From Citrobacter sp. Marseille-Q6884 (GTDB taxonomy: Bacteria > Pseudomonadota > Gammaproteobacteria > Enterobacterales > Enterobacteriaceae), in contig NZ_CAMDRE010000001.1 of assembly GCF_945906775.1 (NCBI RefSeq), forward strand, positions 744,001-808,000: 64,000 nt of DNA, read 5' to 3'. The notes beneath the pieces were generated by a model, which saw nothing but the letters and a program-made list of their open reading frames with translations, searched no databases and had not been told where the DNA came from. A program made the position numbers and the translations under genes. Positions 35,332 through 43,472 of the stretch are shown in pieces (the first letter of the stretch is position 1; each line of letters starts with the position of its first letter).

Positions 35332-36549
35332 TCATCCCACCACTTTTCCTACCGCCTGGGCGAAACGCTGCATGCCTTCATGAATATCGGCGTCCTCCAC
35401 CACCAGCGACGGAGCGAAGCGCATCACATCCGGCCCTGCGTTCAGCACCATGACGCCTTCGTGCGCGGCAGCGTAAAGGAAATCACGTGCCCGACCTTTG
35501 TACTGTGGCTTCAACTCCGCGCCAATCAGCAGCCCCATGCCGCGAATATCGCTGAAAATATCAAACCGCTCATCAATCTGCTGCAAATGCTGGACAAATG
35601 TCTGGCGTCTGGCCTGAATACCTTCCAGCACCTCTGGCGTATTGATGATGTCGAATGCCGCTCCCGCAACCGCGCAAGCCAAAGGGTTACCGCCATAAGT
35701 GGAACCATGCGAACCAACGTGGAATGCAGAAGCAATCTCCTGCGTGGTCAACATGGCACTCACCGGGAAACCACCGCCGAGCGCTTTAGCGCTGGTCAGA
35801 ATATCCGGCGTCACACCGTAATGCATATAGGCAAACAGGTCGCCGGTACGCCCCATTCCACACTGGACTTCATCAAATACCAACAGCGCCTGGTGCTGAT
35901 CGCACAGTTCACGCAGACCTTGCAGGAACTCAGGCGTTGCAGCGGTAACGCCCCCTTCGCCCTGGATAGGTTCAACGACCACCGCGCAGGTGTGATCGTC
36001 CATCACGGCTTTTACCGCATGCAGATCGTTAAACGGCACATGGATAATGTCCGCGGGTTTTGGGCCAAAGCCGTCAGAATATTTCGGCTGCCCACCGACG
36101 GAAACGGTAAACAGCGAGCGACCGTGGAACGCATTATGGAAGGCAATGATCTTGGTTTTGAACGGGCTATGACGCACACAGGCATAGTGGCGAGCCAGTT
36201 TAAATGCCGTTTCGTTAGCTTCGGTGCCGGAGTTCATGAACAGCACCCGTTCAGCAAAGGTCGCATCAATGATTTTGCGGCCTAAACGTAACGCAGGCTC
36301 GTTGGTGAAGACGTTGCTGGTATGCCACAGGGTTTCACCCTGGGTTTTCAGCGCATCAACCAGTGCCGGATGGCAATGTCCCAACGCTGTCACTGCAATA
36401 CCACCCGCGAAATCAACATATTCCTTTCCTCGTTGATCCCAGACTCGACTTCCTTTCCCTTTTACCGGAATAAACTCCGCCGGTGCATAAATCGGCAGAA
36501 TCACTTCATCGAATGTCGCGCGCGTAATTGCAGTTTGTTCAGTTGCCAT
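35332..36549 (-). CDS. argD: Acetylornithine/succinyldiaminopimelate aminotransferase
   Basis: A 405-residue class III, PLP-dependent aminotransferase. The PLP lysine is in LTSAKALGGGFPVSAM (about Lys255), with the cofactor phosphate site near SGTEANETA (about 106-114). It converts N-acetylglutamate semialdehyde to N-acetylornithine in arginine synthesis and also serves the DAP branch of lysine synthesis. Two ARG boxes lie directly upstream. It follows pabA on the same strand. Confidence 0.98.
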   Translation of the reverse strand: MATEQTAITRATFDEVILPIYAPAEFIPVKGKGSRVWDQRGKEYVDFAGGIAVTALGHCHPALVDALKTQGETLWHTSNVFTNEPALRLGRKIIDATFAERVLFMNSGTEANETAFKLARHYACVRHSPFKTKIIAFHNAFHGRSLFTVSVGGQPKYSDGFGPKPADIIHVPFNDLHAVKAVMDDHTCAVVVEPIQGEGGVTAATPEFLQGLRELCDQHQALLVFDEVQCGMGRTGDLFAYMHYGVTPDILTSAKALGGGFPVSAMLTTQEIASAFHVGSHGSTYGGNPLACAVAGAAFDIINTPEVLEGIQARRQTFVQHLQQIDERFDIFSDIRGMGLLIGAELKPQYKGRARDFLYAAAHEGVMVLNAGPDVMRFAPSLVVEDADIHEGMQRFAQAVGKVVG

Positions 36550-36579
36550 GTCATCACCACCCTGTTAAGCAGAAATGCT

Positions 36580-36618
36580 AGTGAAATAATAATCACAAAA
36601 TATGAATAAAAAATCACT
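36580..36618 (-). promoter_or_regulatory. ArgR operator: two ARG boxes 3 bp apart
   Basis: The cores TGAAATAATAATCA (36582-36595) and TGAATAAAAAATCA (36603-36616) match the ARG consensus TGAATwwwwATTCA at 12 and 13 of 14 positions. As 18-bp boxes (36580-36597 and 36601-36618) they are exactly 3 bp apart, the spacing required by the ArgR hexamer. They lie 31 bases before argD and after the pabA stop. Confidence 0.85.
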
Positions 36619-36634
36619 GAATAGCAACTACAAA

Positions 36635-37198
36635 TCAGCGCTGCAGGAAATTTGCCAGCAATTGATGCCCCTGCTCACTGAGGATACTCTCCGGGTGAAA
36701 CTGCACGCCCTCCACATCCCACTCACGGTGGCGAATACCCATTATTTCTTGCGTTTCACTCCAGGCAGTGACTTCAAAGCAGTCCGGCAACGTTGCAGGG
36801 GCGACCACCAGCGAGTGGTAACGCGTGACCGTTAACGGGTTTGAAAGTCCCTGAAAAACCCCCTGTCCGTTATGCGTAATGGCAGAGGTCTTGCCGTGCA
36901 TCACTTTCGCCGCACGAACCACTGTTGCACCAAACGCCTGCGCCATCGCCTGATGACCCAGACAAACGCCCAGCATGGGGGTTTTTCCTGCATAGTGACG
37001 GATAACGTCCAGCGAAATGCCGGCATCATCCGGTGTACAGGGTCCCGGGGAAATCACGATTTTTTGTGGGTTCAGAGAGGCAATCTGGGGCAGCGTCAAC
37101 TCGTCATTGCGTCTGACAAGGACCTCAGCACCCAGTTCGCAGAAATATTGATACAGGTTCCAGGTAAAAGAATCGTAGTTATCGATAAGCAGGATCAT
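36635..37198 (-). CDS. pabA: Aminodeoxychorismate synthase, glutamine amidotransferase subunit
   Basis: A 187-residue class I glutamine amidotransferase. The catalytic triad is C79 (GVCLGHQAMAQAFG) and the His and Glu in VQFHPESI (about 168-170). It supplies ammonia to PabB to make 4-amino-4-deoxychorismate for folate; it can resemble TrpG-type subunits, but the linkage to fic and argD identifies it as PabA. It is 31 bases after fic. Confidence 0.97.
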   Translation of the reverse strand: MILLIDNYDSFTWNLYQYFCELGAEVLVRRNDELTLPQIASLNPQKIVISPGPCTPDDAGISLDVIRHYAGKTPMLGVCLGHQAMAQAFGATVVRAAKVMHGKTSAITHNGQGVFQGLSNPLTVTRYHSLVVAPATLPDCFEVTAWSETQEIMGIRHREWDVEGVQFHPESILSEQGHQLLANFLQR

Positions 37199-37229
37199 GG
37201 CGGCTCCGGTACATAAGAACCGCGCTATT

Positions 37230-37832
37230 CTACTCAGAATCCTCGGCTTCGCTTACCACTTTACGAAATATCGCCCGCAACGCAGTCAGATCCCCCATTG
37301 CACCGCTTTGGTTAGCCTGATTCCACTCTTCGACCTGAATGCCATCCCAACTGAGCACATACCCGGCATGAATCGCTAACTGTTCGAAGAAAATACGTTG
37401 CGCCAGACCGCTACCGATACGAAACGGATGCAGGACGTTAATCTCGCAATAGTAATGCGCGAGCCGATCGACAAATTTTTCTTCAGGTAACCCGACCAGC
37501 CAGGACTCCTCTTCCAGATCCTGCATCAGCGCATTGCCCTCTTTCTCGATGTAGGCAAAATGGCAGAAGCGGGTGTCCCCTTGATAAATATCGACTTCGC
37601 GCAGATGCCCGGCCCAGTCGAAGATATCCTGGTAAAGCTGACGATGAATAGCACACAAATGAGGCAAGCCCCGTTTCAACGGGCCCAGTTCAATCGTCGC
37701 CGCGCGCAACGCCGTCAATTCATAAGCGGCCTGTGCCAGACGCTGGGTCTGATGAACCCCCAGACGATTACGCATCACGTTCAGGCCAGGATACAAATAG
37801 GGATCACGCCCATCACCGAATTTATCGCTCAT
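37230..37832 (-). CDS. fic: Fic domain protein (toxin component)
   Basis: A 200-residue Fic-fold protein. Fic enzymes usually transfer AMP to target proteins through the motif HPFx(D/E)GNGRxxR. Here residues 135-146 read HPFRIGSGLAQR: the catalytic His is kept, but the acidic Mg ligand is Ile, the Asn is Ser and the first Arg is Leu. As far as I recall, E. coli Fic has similar substitutions. Activity is therefore likely altered or low. The start overlaps yhfG, whose product carries the inhibitory-helix motif. Confidence 0.93.
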   Translation of the reverse strand: MSDKFGDGRDPYLYPGLNVMRNRLGVHQTQRLAQAAYELTALRAATIELGPLKRGLPHLCAIHRQLYQDIFDWAGHLREVDIYQGDTRFCHFAYIEKEGNALMQDLEEESWLVGLPEEKFVDRLAHYYCEINVLHPFRIGSGLAQRIFFEQLAIHAGYVLSWDGIQVEEWNQANQSGAMGDLTALRAIFRKVVSEAEDSE

Positions 37833-37989
37833 AGTGCCTCCTCAGTTCTTCAAGGCGCACCCGTGCGTCTTCCGCGCTCAGAGTAACCCGTGGAATATCC
37901 ACGCCTTCCAGCCGTCGGCTTGCCTGGAAATTGACATTTCGCCATTGTTCCCAGAGGCTGGACTTTTGTTTATCGGTGAGTTTTTTCAC
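37822..37989 (-). CDS. yhfG: YhfG, Fic antitoxin
   Basis: A 55-codon gene from a GTG at 37989 with a strong GGGAGG Shine-Dalgarno. The product starts MKKLTDKQKSSLWEQWRN and ends EELRRHYER. Residues 24-29 read SRRLEG, a match to the class I Fic antitoxin inhibitory motif (S/T)xxxE(G/N), whose glutamate blocks the ATP site of Fic. It overlaps the start of fic by 11 bases. Together they form a toxin-antitoxin-like pair. Confidence 0.9.
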   Translation of the reverse strand: MKKLTDKQKSSLWEQWRNVNFQASRRLEGVDIPRVTLSAEDARVRLEELRRHYER

Positions 37990-38063
37990 GTGACCTCCCT
38001 GAATGTGCCGGCACTTGCCACAAGTATAAGCAGCAATTTGGGGTTACGCAGAGAAGGGAGAGA

Positions 38064-38086
38064 ACGCGGGCAAGAACTGCCCGCGT
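38064..38086. terminator. Hairpin after ppiA
   Basis: ACGCGGGCA and TGCCCGCGT form a perfect 9-bp stem with a 5-base loop, 10 bases after the ppiA stop. The minus-strand T-run is weak (TTCTCT), so it may be a terminator or an mRNA-stabilising hairpin. Confidence 0.6.
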
Positions 38087-38095
38087 AAAATACGA

Positions 38096-38668
38096 TTACG
38101 GCAGGACTTTCGCTGAAAGGATAACAATCGGTTTTGACGGGACATTCTGATACGGGCCCACATCGTGAGTCTGTACCTGAGAGATCTTGTCCGCAACATC
38201 CATACCTTTCACCACTTTACCGAAGACGGCATAACCAAAGTCACGCTGGCCGTGATCGAGGAAAGCATTATCCGCAATGTTGATAAAGAACTGGCTGGTC
38301 GCGCTGTCTTTATCTGCAGTACGCGCCATCGCAATAGTGCCACGGGTGTTGCGCAGCCCGTTATCGGCTTCATTCTTGATTGGCGGGTTAGGTTTTTTCT
38401 GCTGCATCTGCTCGTTAAAACCACCACCCTGCACCATAAATCCTGGGATCACGCGGTGAAACGTGGTGTTGTTATAGAATCCGCTGTTTACATAATCGAC
38501 GAAATTTTGTACGGAGACCGGGGCTTTCTGGCTGTTCAGCTCCAGCTCAATATTACCCGCAGAAGTTGTCAGCAGTACGTGTGGGTCACCTTTCGCTGCC
38601 AGCGCTGCAGGAGAGAGAGCAGAAAGAGCGAGAACAGCTGCAACAGCCGCCAGGGTCGATTTGAGCAT
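38096..38668 (-). CDS. ppiA: Periplasmic cyclophilin-type peptidyl-prolyl isomerase A
   Basis: A 190-residue cyclophilin with a signal peptide (MLKSTLAAVAAVLALSALSP, cleavage after about residue 24, before AKGDPHV). The catalytic arginine is in FHRVIPGFMVQGG and the domain also has SQFFINIADN. It isomerises prolyl bonds in the periplasm. In E. coli its promoters respond to CRP and CytR; a strong CRP site lies about 150 bases upstream here. Confidence 0.97.
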   Translation of the reverse strand: MLKSTLAAVAAVLALSALSPAALAAKGDPHVLLTTSAGNIELELNSQKAPVSVQNFVDYVNSGFYNNTTFHRVIPGFMVQGGGFNEQMQQKKPNPPIKNEADNGLRNTRGTIAMARTADKDSATSQFFINIADNAFLDHGQRDFGYAVFGKVVKGMDVADKISQVQTHDVGPYQNVPSKPIVILSAKVLP

Positions 38669-38807
38669 GAGAATTCCTTAACAAGAGCAGAAATAAAGCA
38701 AGTGAATTGATTCTAAAGAGCCTTCAAGGACAAGGCCATCCCTTTACTTAATTTTACGAATCTGAAACAAATGTAACTGTACGCGCTGTGCGAGCACCGC
38801 GCCACAA

Positions 38808-38827
38808 GCAGTGATCAAGATCACATT
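38808..38827. promoter_or_regulatory. Near-consensus CRP site between ppiA and tsgA
   Basis: AGTGATCAAGATCACATT matches the CRP consensus TGTGATCTAGATCACATT at 16 of 18 positions and is palindromic in its centre. It lies 140 bases before ppiA and 118 before tsgA, so it could act on either divergent gene. CRP control of ppiA is known in E. coli. Confidence 0.8.
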
Positions 38828-38944
38828 AAAAAATGTAACGATTACTTCATTCACTAATAATTATTTAAATACGTCACTAAAACGCCTAAAATCTGCCCGT
38901 TCATAGCGCTGTCAATGCGCTTTACATTTCAATACAGGCCAGTC

Positions 38945-40126
38945 ATGACTAACAGCAACCGTATCAAGCTCACATGGATCAGCTTTCTCTCCTATGCCCT
39001 GACAGGCGCATTGGTCATTGTCACCGGGATGGTGATGGGAAACATCGCAGAATACTTCCATTTACCTGTTTCCAGTATGAGTAACACCTTCACCTTCCTG
39101 AATGCCGGCATTCTCATCTCTATTTTTCTGAATGCGTGGCTGATGGAAATTGTGCCGCTAAAAACGCAGCTGCGCTTTGGCTTTATTCTGATGGTACTGG
39201 CGGTGGCCGGACTGATGCTCAGCCATAGCCTTGCGTTATTCTCAGCGGCCATGTTTGTGCTGGGTCTGGTCAGCGGCATCACCATGTCGATTGGTACTTT
39301 CCTCGTCACTCAGATGTATGAAGGACGCCAGCGTGGTTCACGCCTGCTGTTTACCGACTCCTTCTTCAGTATGGCTGGGATGATTTTCCCAATGGTTGCG
39401 GCCTTCCTGTTAGCACGCAGCATTGAATGGTACTGGGTCTACGCCTGCATCGGTCTGGTATATGTTGCGATCTTCATTCTGACTTTCGGCTGTGAGTTCC
39501 CGGCATTGGGCAAACACGCTCAGCAACCGGAAGTCCCTGTGGCAAAAGAGAAATGGGGCATTGGCGTTCTGTTTCTGTCCATCGCTGCGCTGTGCTATAT
39601 CCTGGGTCAACTTGGTTTTATCTCCTGGGTACCGGAATACGCCAAAAGCCTGGGCATGAGCCTGAACGATGCGGGTAAACTGGTCAGCGACTTCTGGATG
39701 TCTTACATGGTTGGTATGTGGGCGTTCAGCTTTATTCTGCGCTTCTTCGATTTGCAGCGCATTCTGACCGTGCTGGCGGGTCTGGCAACCGTTCTGATGT
39801 ATCTGTTCATCACCGGTACACCTGAGTATATGCCGTGGTTCATTCTGACGCTGGGCTTCTTCTCCAGCGCGATTTATACCACCATCATTACTCTCGGCTC
39901 TCAGCAAACGAAAGTTGCGTCGCCAAAACTGGTTAACTTCGTGCTGACCTGCGGCACCATTGGTACCATGCTGACCTTCGTGGTCACCGGTCCTATCGTC
40001 GCTCACAGTGGCCCACAGGCGGCACTACAAACGGCGAACGGGTTGTATGCTGTCGTGTTTGTGATGTGCTTTATTCTTGGCTTCGTCACGCGTCATCGCC
40101 AGCATAGCGCGCCTGCTGCGCATTAA
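38945..40126 (+). CDS. tsgA: MFS transporter TsgA
   Basis: A 393-residue major facilitator protein with 12 predicted helices, starting MTNSNRIKLTWISFLSYALT. The loop between helices 2 and 3 has the family-like LKTQLRFGF segment. The substrate is unknown; the Salmonella gene was named for tellurite-, selenite- and growth-phase-linked expression. I chose the ATG at 38945 rather than an in-frame ATG at 38915. It lies upstream of the nir genes as in E. coli. Confidence 0.92.
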   Translation: MTNSNRIKLTWISFLSYALTGALVIVTGMVMGNIAEYFHLPVSSMSNTFTFLNAGILISIFLNAWLMEIVPLKTQLRFGFILMVLAVAGLMLSHSLALFSAAMFVLGLVSGITMSIGTFLVTQMYEGRQRGSRLLFTDSFFSMAGMIFPMVAAFLLARSIEWYWVYACIGLVYVAIFILTFGCEFPALGKHAQQPEVPVAKEKWGIGVLFLSIAALCYILGQLGFISWVPEYAKSLGMSLNDAGKLVSDFWMSYMVGMWAFSFILRFFDLQRILTVLAGLATVLMYLFITGTPEYMPWFILTLGFFSSAIYTTIITLGSQQTKVASPKLVNFVLTCGTIGTMLTFVVTGPIVAHSGPQAALQTANGLYAVVFVMCFILGFVTRHRQHSAPAAH

Positions 40127-40133
40127 AACTGGC

Positions 40134-40167
40134 ATACCGGATGGCGGCTCCGCCGTCCGGTATTTTA
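40134..40167 (+). terminator. REP-type hairpin/terminator after tsgA
   Basis: ATACCGGATGGCGG folds with CCGCCGTCCGGTAT and is followed by TTTTA, 8 bases after the tsgA stop. It looks like a REP element serving as terminator. Confidence 0.75.
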
Positions 40168-40320
40168 TCGCCCGACTTCCCTGCCCCTAACGACGTAGCT
40201 CTCAAAATCTTAAGTAGTAGTTCACAACGCAGTAAACCCCTTCATTTTGTATTCTTTTTGTACTAAACCGAAAAGCCTGTCAATTCCGTGACTTATAAAA
40301 ATACTGACAAATCAGCCACA

Positions 40321-40421
40321 TACCTCTTAAGGAGTATATAAAGGCGAATTTGATTTGCATCAATAAGTGACGTTGCTGAATCGTTAAGGTAGGCGGTAAT
40401 AGAAAAGAAATCGAGGCAAAA
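40321..40421 (+). promoter_or_regulatory. nirB promoter with NarL/NarP and FNR sites
   Basis: A 7-2-7 inverted pair TACCTCT-TA-AGGAGTA (40321-40336) fits a NarL/NarP site. A perfect FNR site TTGAT-TTGC-ATCAA lies at 40350-40363. Their centres are 28 bases apart, which puts them at -69.5 and -41.5 from a start near 40398, the same architecture as E. coli nirB. TAAGGT at 40385-40390 is in place for the -10. The ATG of nirB is at 40422. Confidence 0.9.
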
Positions 40422-42965
40422 ATGAGCAAAGTCAGACTCGCTATTATCGGTAATGGTATGGTCGGCCATCGCTTTATTGAGGATCTTCTTGATAAATCCG
40501 ACGCTGCCAATTTTGATATTACCGTCTTCTGTGAAGAACCCCGCAAAGCGTACGACCGTGTACACCTGTCATCCTACTTCTCTCACCACACCGCTGAAGA
40601 ACTGTCTTTGGTGCGTGAAGGATTCTACGAGAAACACGGCGTTAAAGTATTGGTCGGTGAACGCGCCATTACTATCAACCGCCAGGAGAAGGTGATCCAC
40701 TCCAGCGCGGGTCGTACGGTTTATTACGATAAGCTGATCATGGCGACCGGCTCTTACCCCTGGATCCCGCCGATTAAAGGTTCGGAAACTCAGGATTGCT
40801 TTGTTTACCGTACCATTGAAGACCTTAACGCTATCGAGTCATGCGCGCGCCGCAGCAAACGCGGTGCAGTCGTTGGTGGCGGTCTGTTAGGTCTGGAAGC
40901 GGCGGGTGCCCTGAAAAGCCTGGGCGTAGAAACCCACGTAATTGAATTTGCCCCAATGTTGATGGCTGAACAGCTGGATCACATGGGCGGCGAGCAGTTA
41001 CGTCGCAAAATTGAAAGCATGGGCGTGCGCGTGCACACCAGCAAAAACACCAAAGAGATCGTCCAGGAAGGGACTGAAGCACGTAAAACCATGCGCTTTG
41101 CCGATGGTAGTGAACTGGAAGTGGATTTCATCGTCTTCTCCACCGGTATTCGTCCACGTGACAAACTGGCCACTCAGTGCGGTCTGGATGTCGCTCAGCG
41201 CGGCGGTATTGCGATTAATGACAACTGCCAGACTTCAGATCCAGACATCTACGCCATTGGCGAATGCGCCAGCTGGAATAACCGCGTATATGGTCTGGTC
41301 GCGCCTGGCTACAAAATGGCGCAGGTTGCCGTTGACCATATTCTCGGTACTGAAAACGCTTTTGAAGGTGCCGATCTGAGCGCCAAGCTGAAACTGCTGG
41401 GCGTGGATGTCGGCGGTATCGGCGACGCACACGCGCGTACACCAGGCGCACGTAGCTATGTCTACCTTGATGAAAGCAAAGAAGTCTACAAACGCCTGAT
41501 CGTCAGCAAAGATAACAAAACGCTGCTCGGCGCGGTTCTGGTCGGCGACACCAGCGATTACGGCAACTTGCTGCAACTGGTGCTGAACGCCATCGAACTG
41601 CCGGAAAACCCGGATTCACTGATTCTGCCAGCGCACGCAGGCAGTGGTAAGCCATCTATCGGTGTTGATAAACTGCCAGACAGCGCGCAGATTTGCTCCT
41701 GCTTCGACGTCACCAAAGGCATGTTGGTTGCCGCCATTAACAAAGGCTGCCACACCGTTGCCGCACTGAAAGCCGAAACCAAAGCCGGTACCGGCTGCGG
41801 CGGCTGTATCCCGTTGGTTACCCAGGTGCTGAACGCTGAACTGGCGAAACAGGGGATCGAAGTTAACAACAACTTGTGTGAACACTTCCCGTACTCGCGT
41901 CAGGAACTGTTCCATCTTATCCGTGTGGAAGGCATTAAAACCTTCGAAGAGCTGCTGGCAAAACACGGGAAAGGTTACGGTTGCGAAGTGTGTAAACCGA
42001 CCGTGGGCTCTCTGCTCGCTTCCTGCTGGAACGAATACATCCTGAAACCGCAGCACACACCGCTGCAGGATACCAACGACAACTTCCTGGCGAACATCCA
42101 GAAAGACGGGACGTACTCTGTCATTCCTCGTTCTGCCGGTGGCGAAATCACGCCAGAAGGTCTGGTGGCCGTAGGCCGTATTGCACGTGAGTTCAACCTG
42201 TATACAAAGATCACCGGTTCTCAGCGTATTGGCCTGTTCGGCGCGCAGAAAGACGATCTGCCGGAAATCTGGCGTCAGCTGATTGAAGCTGGCTTCGAAA
42301 CCGGTCATGCCTATGCCAAAGCATTGCGTATGGCGAAAACCTGCGTAGGTAGCACCTGGTGCCGTTATGGCGTCGGCGACAGCGTAGGTTTCGGCGTTGA
42401 GCTGGAAAATCGCTACAAAGGCATCCGCACCCCGCACAAAATGAAGTTCGGTGTCTCAGGCTGTACCCGTGAATGTGCGGAAGCGCAGGGTAAAGACGTC
42501 GGTATTATTGCCACCGAGAAAGGCTGGAACCTGTACGTTTGTGGTAACGGCGGGATGAAACCGCGCCATGCGGATCTGCTGGCGGCGGATATCGATCGCG
42601 AAACGCTGCTCAAATATCTCGACCGCTTCATGATGTTCTACATCCGTACTGCGGACAAACTGACCCGTACCGCACCGTGGTTAGATAATCTGGAAGGCGG
42701 TATCGAATACCTGAAGTCCGTCATCATCGACGACAAGCTGGGTCTGAACGAACATCTGGAAGAAGAGATGGCGCGTCTGCGTGAAGCGGTGGTATGCGAG
42801 TGGACGGAAACCGTCAACACCCCGTCAGCTCAGGTTCGTTTCAAACACTTTATCAACAGCGATCAACGCGATCCGAACGTCCAGGTTGTGCCTGAACGTG
42901 AACAACATCGTCCGGCCACGCCTTATGAGCGTATCCCGGTGACTCTGGTGGAGGAAAACGCATGA
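40422..42965 (+). CDS. nirB: NADH-dependent nitrite reductase, large subunit
   Basis: An 847-residue cytoplasmic enzyme that reduces nitrite to ammonium with NADH. Domains in order: FAD/NAD(P)H oxidoreductase (about 1-320), a BFD-like [2Fe-2S] region with Cys clusters (CSCFDVTKG and GTGCGGC, about 424-465), and a sulfite/nitrite reductase region binding siroheme and [4Fe-4S] through CVGSTWC and CTREC (about 638-682). Siroheme comes from CysG, four genes along. It overlaps nirD by 4 bases (ATGA). Confidence 0.99.
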   Translation: MSKVRLAIIGNGMVGHRFIEDLLDKSDAANFDITVFCEEPRKAYDRVHLSSYFSHHTAEELSLVREGFYEKHGVKVLVGERAITINRQEKVIHSSAGRTVYYDKLIMATGSYPWIPPIKGSETQDCFVYRTIEDLNAIESCARRSKRGAVVGGGLLGLEAAGALKSLGVETHVIEFAPMLMAEQLDHMGGEQLRRKIESMGVRVHTSKNTKEIVQEGTEARKTMRFADGSELEVDFIVFSTGIRPRDKLATQCGLDVAQRGGIAINDNCQTSDPDIYAIGECASWNNRVYGLVAPGYKMAQVAVDHILGTENAFEGADLSAKLKLLGVDVGGIGDAHARTPGARSYVYLDESKEVYKRLIVSKDNKTLLGAVLVGDTSDYGNLLQLVLNAIELPENPDSLILPAHAGSGKPSIGVDKLPDSAQICSCFDVTKGMLVAAINKGCHTVAALKAETKAGTGCGGCIPLVTQVLNAELAKQGIEVNNNLCEHFPYSRQELFHLIRVEGIKTFEELLAKHGKGYGCEVCKPTVGSLLASCWNEYILKPQHTPLQDTNDNFLANIQKDGTYSVIPRSAGGEITPEGLVAVGRIAREFNLYTKITGSQRIGLFGAQKDDLPEIWRQLIEAGFETGHAYAKALRMAKTCVGSTWCRYGVGDSVGFGVELENRYKGIRTPHKMKFGVSGCTRECAEAQGKDVGIIATEKGWNLYVCGNGGMKPRHADLLAADIDRETLLKYLDRFMMFYIRTADKLTRTAPWLDNLEGGIEYLKSVIIDDKLGLNEHLEEEMARLREAVVCEWTETVNTPSAQVRFKHFINSDQRDPNVQVVPEREQHRPATPYERIPVTLVEENA

Positions 42966-43288
42966 GCCAGTGGAAAAACATCTGCAAACTCGATGACATT
43001 CTGCCCGCAACAGGCGTCTGCGCTCTGTTAGGTAATGAGCAGGTTGCTATTTTCCGCCCGTATCACAGCGATCAGGTGTTTGCGATCAGCAACATCGACC
43101 CGTTCTTTGAATCCAGCGTGTTATCGCGTGGATTAATTGCGGAGCACCAGGGTGAGCTGTGGGTTGCCAGTCCGCTGAAAAAACAGCGCTTTCGTTTAAG
43201 CGACGGCTTGTGCATGGAAGACGAACAGTTCTCCGTGAAACATTACGAAGCGCGAGTGAAAGACGGCACGGTGCAACTGCGCGGTTAA
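42962..43288 (+). CDS. nirD: NADH-dependent nitrite reductase, small subunit
   Basis: A 108-residue Rieske-fold protein starting MSQWKNICKLDDILPATGVC. It lacks the Cys-His pairs of true Rieske centres, as is normal for enterobacterial NirD. It is required for NirB activity. Its ATG overlaps the nirB stop, and an intrinsic terminator follows it. Confidence 0.97.
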   Translation: MSQWKNICKLDDILPATGVCALLGNEQVAIFRPYHSDQVFAISNIDPFFESSVLSRGLIAEHQGELWVASPLKKQRFRLSDGLCMEDEQFSVKHYEARVKDGTVQLRG

Positions 43289-43297
43289 TGAATTTTT

Positions 43298-43323
43298 GGG
43301 AGGCGCAACGCCTCCCCTTTTTT
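43298..43323 (+). terminator. Intrinsic terminator between nirD and nirC
   Basis: GGGAGGCG-CAA-CGCCTCCC followed by TTTTTT, 9 bases after nirD. It should separate highly expressed nirBD from nirC-cysG, at least in part. Confidence 0.88.
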
Positions 43324-43472
43324 GAATTTTTTTTCATTTTAATTGTTATCACAACATCATTTGTGCGGCGTCGCGGCGGCAACTGAGCAAATCCCAGGCG
43401 TGACTGGGGAATGCCAGAACAGCCAACAAAGAGGCAGTGCAAAGGATGAAGTGAGAAAAGGGTAATCAACAT

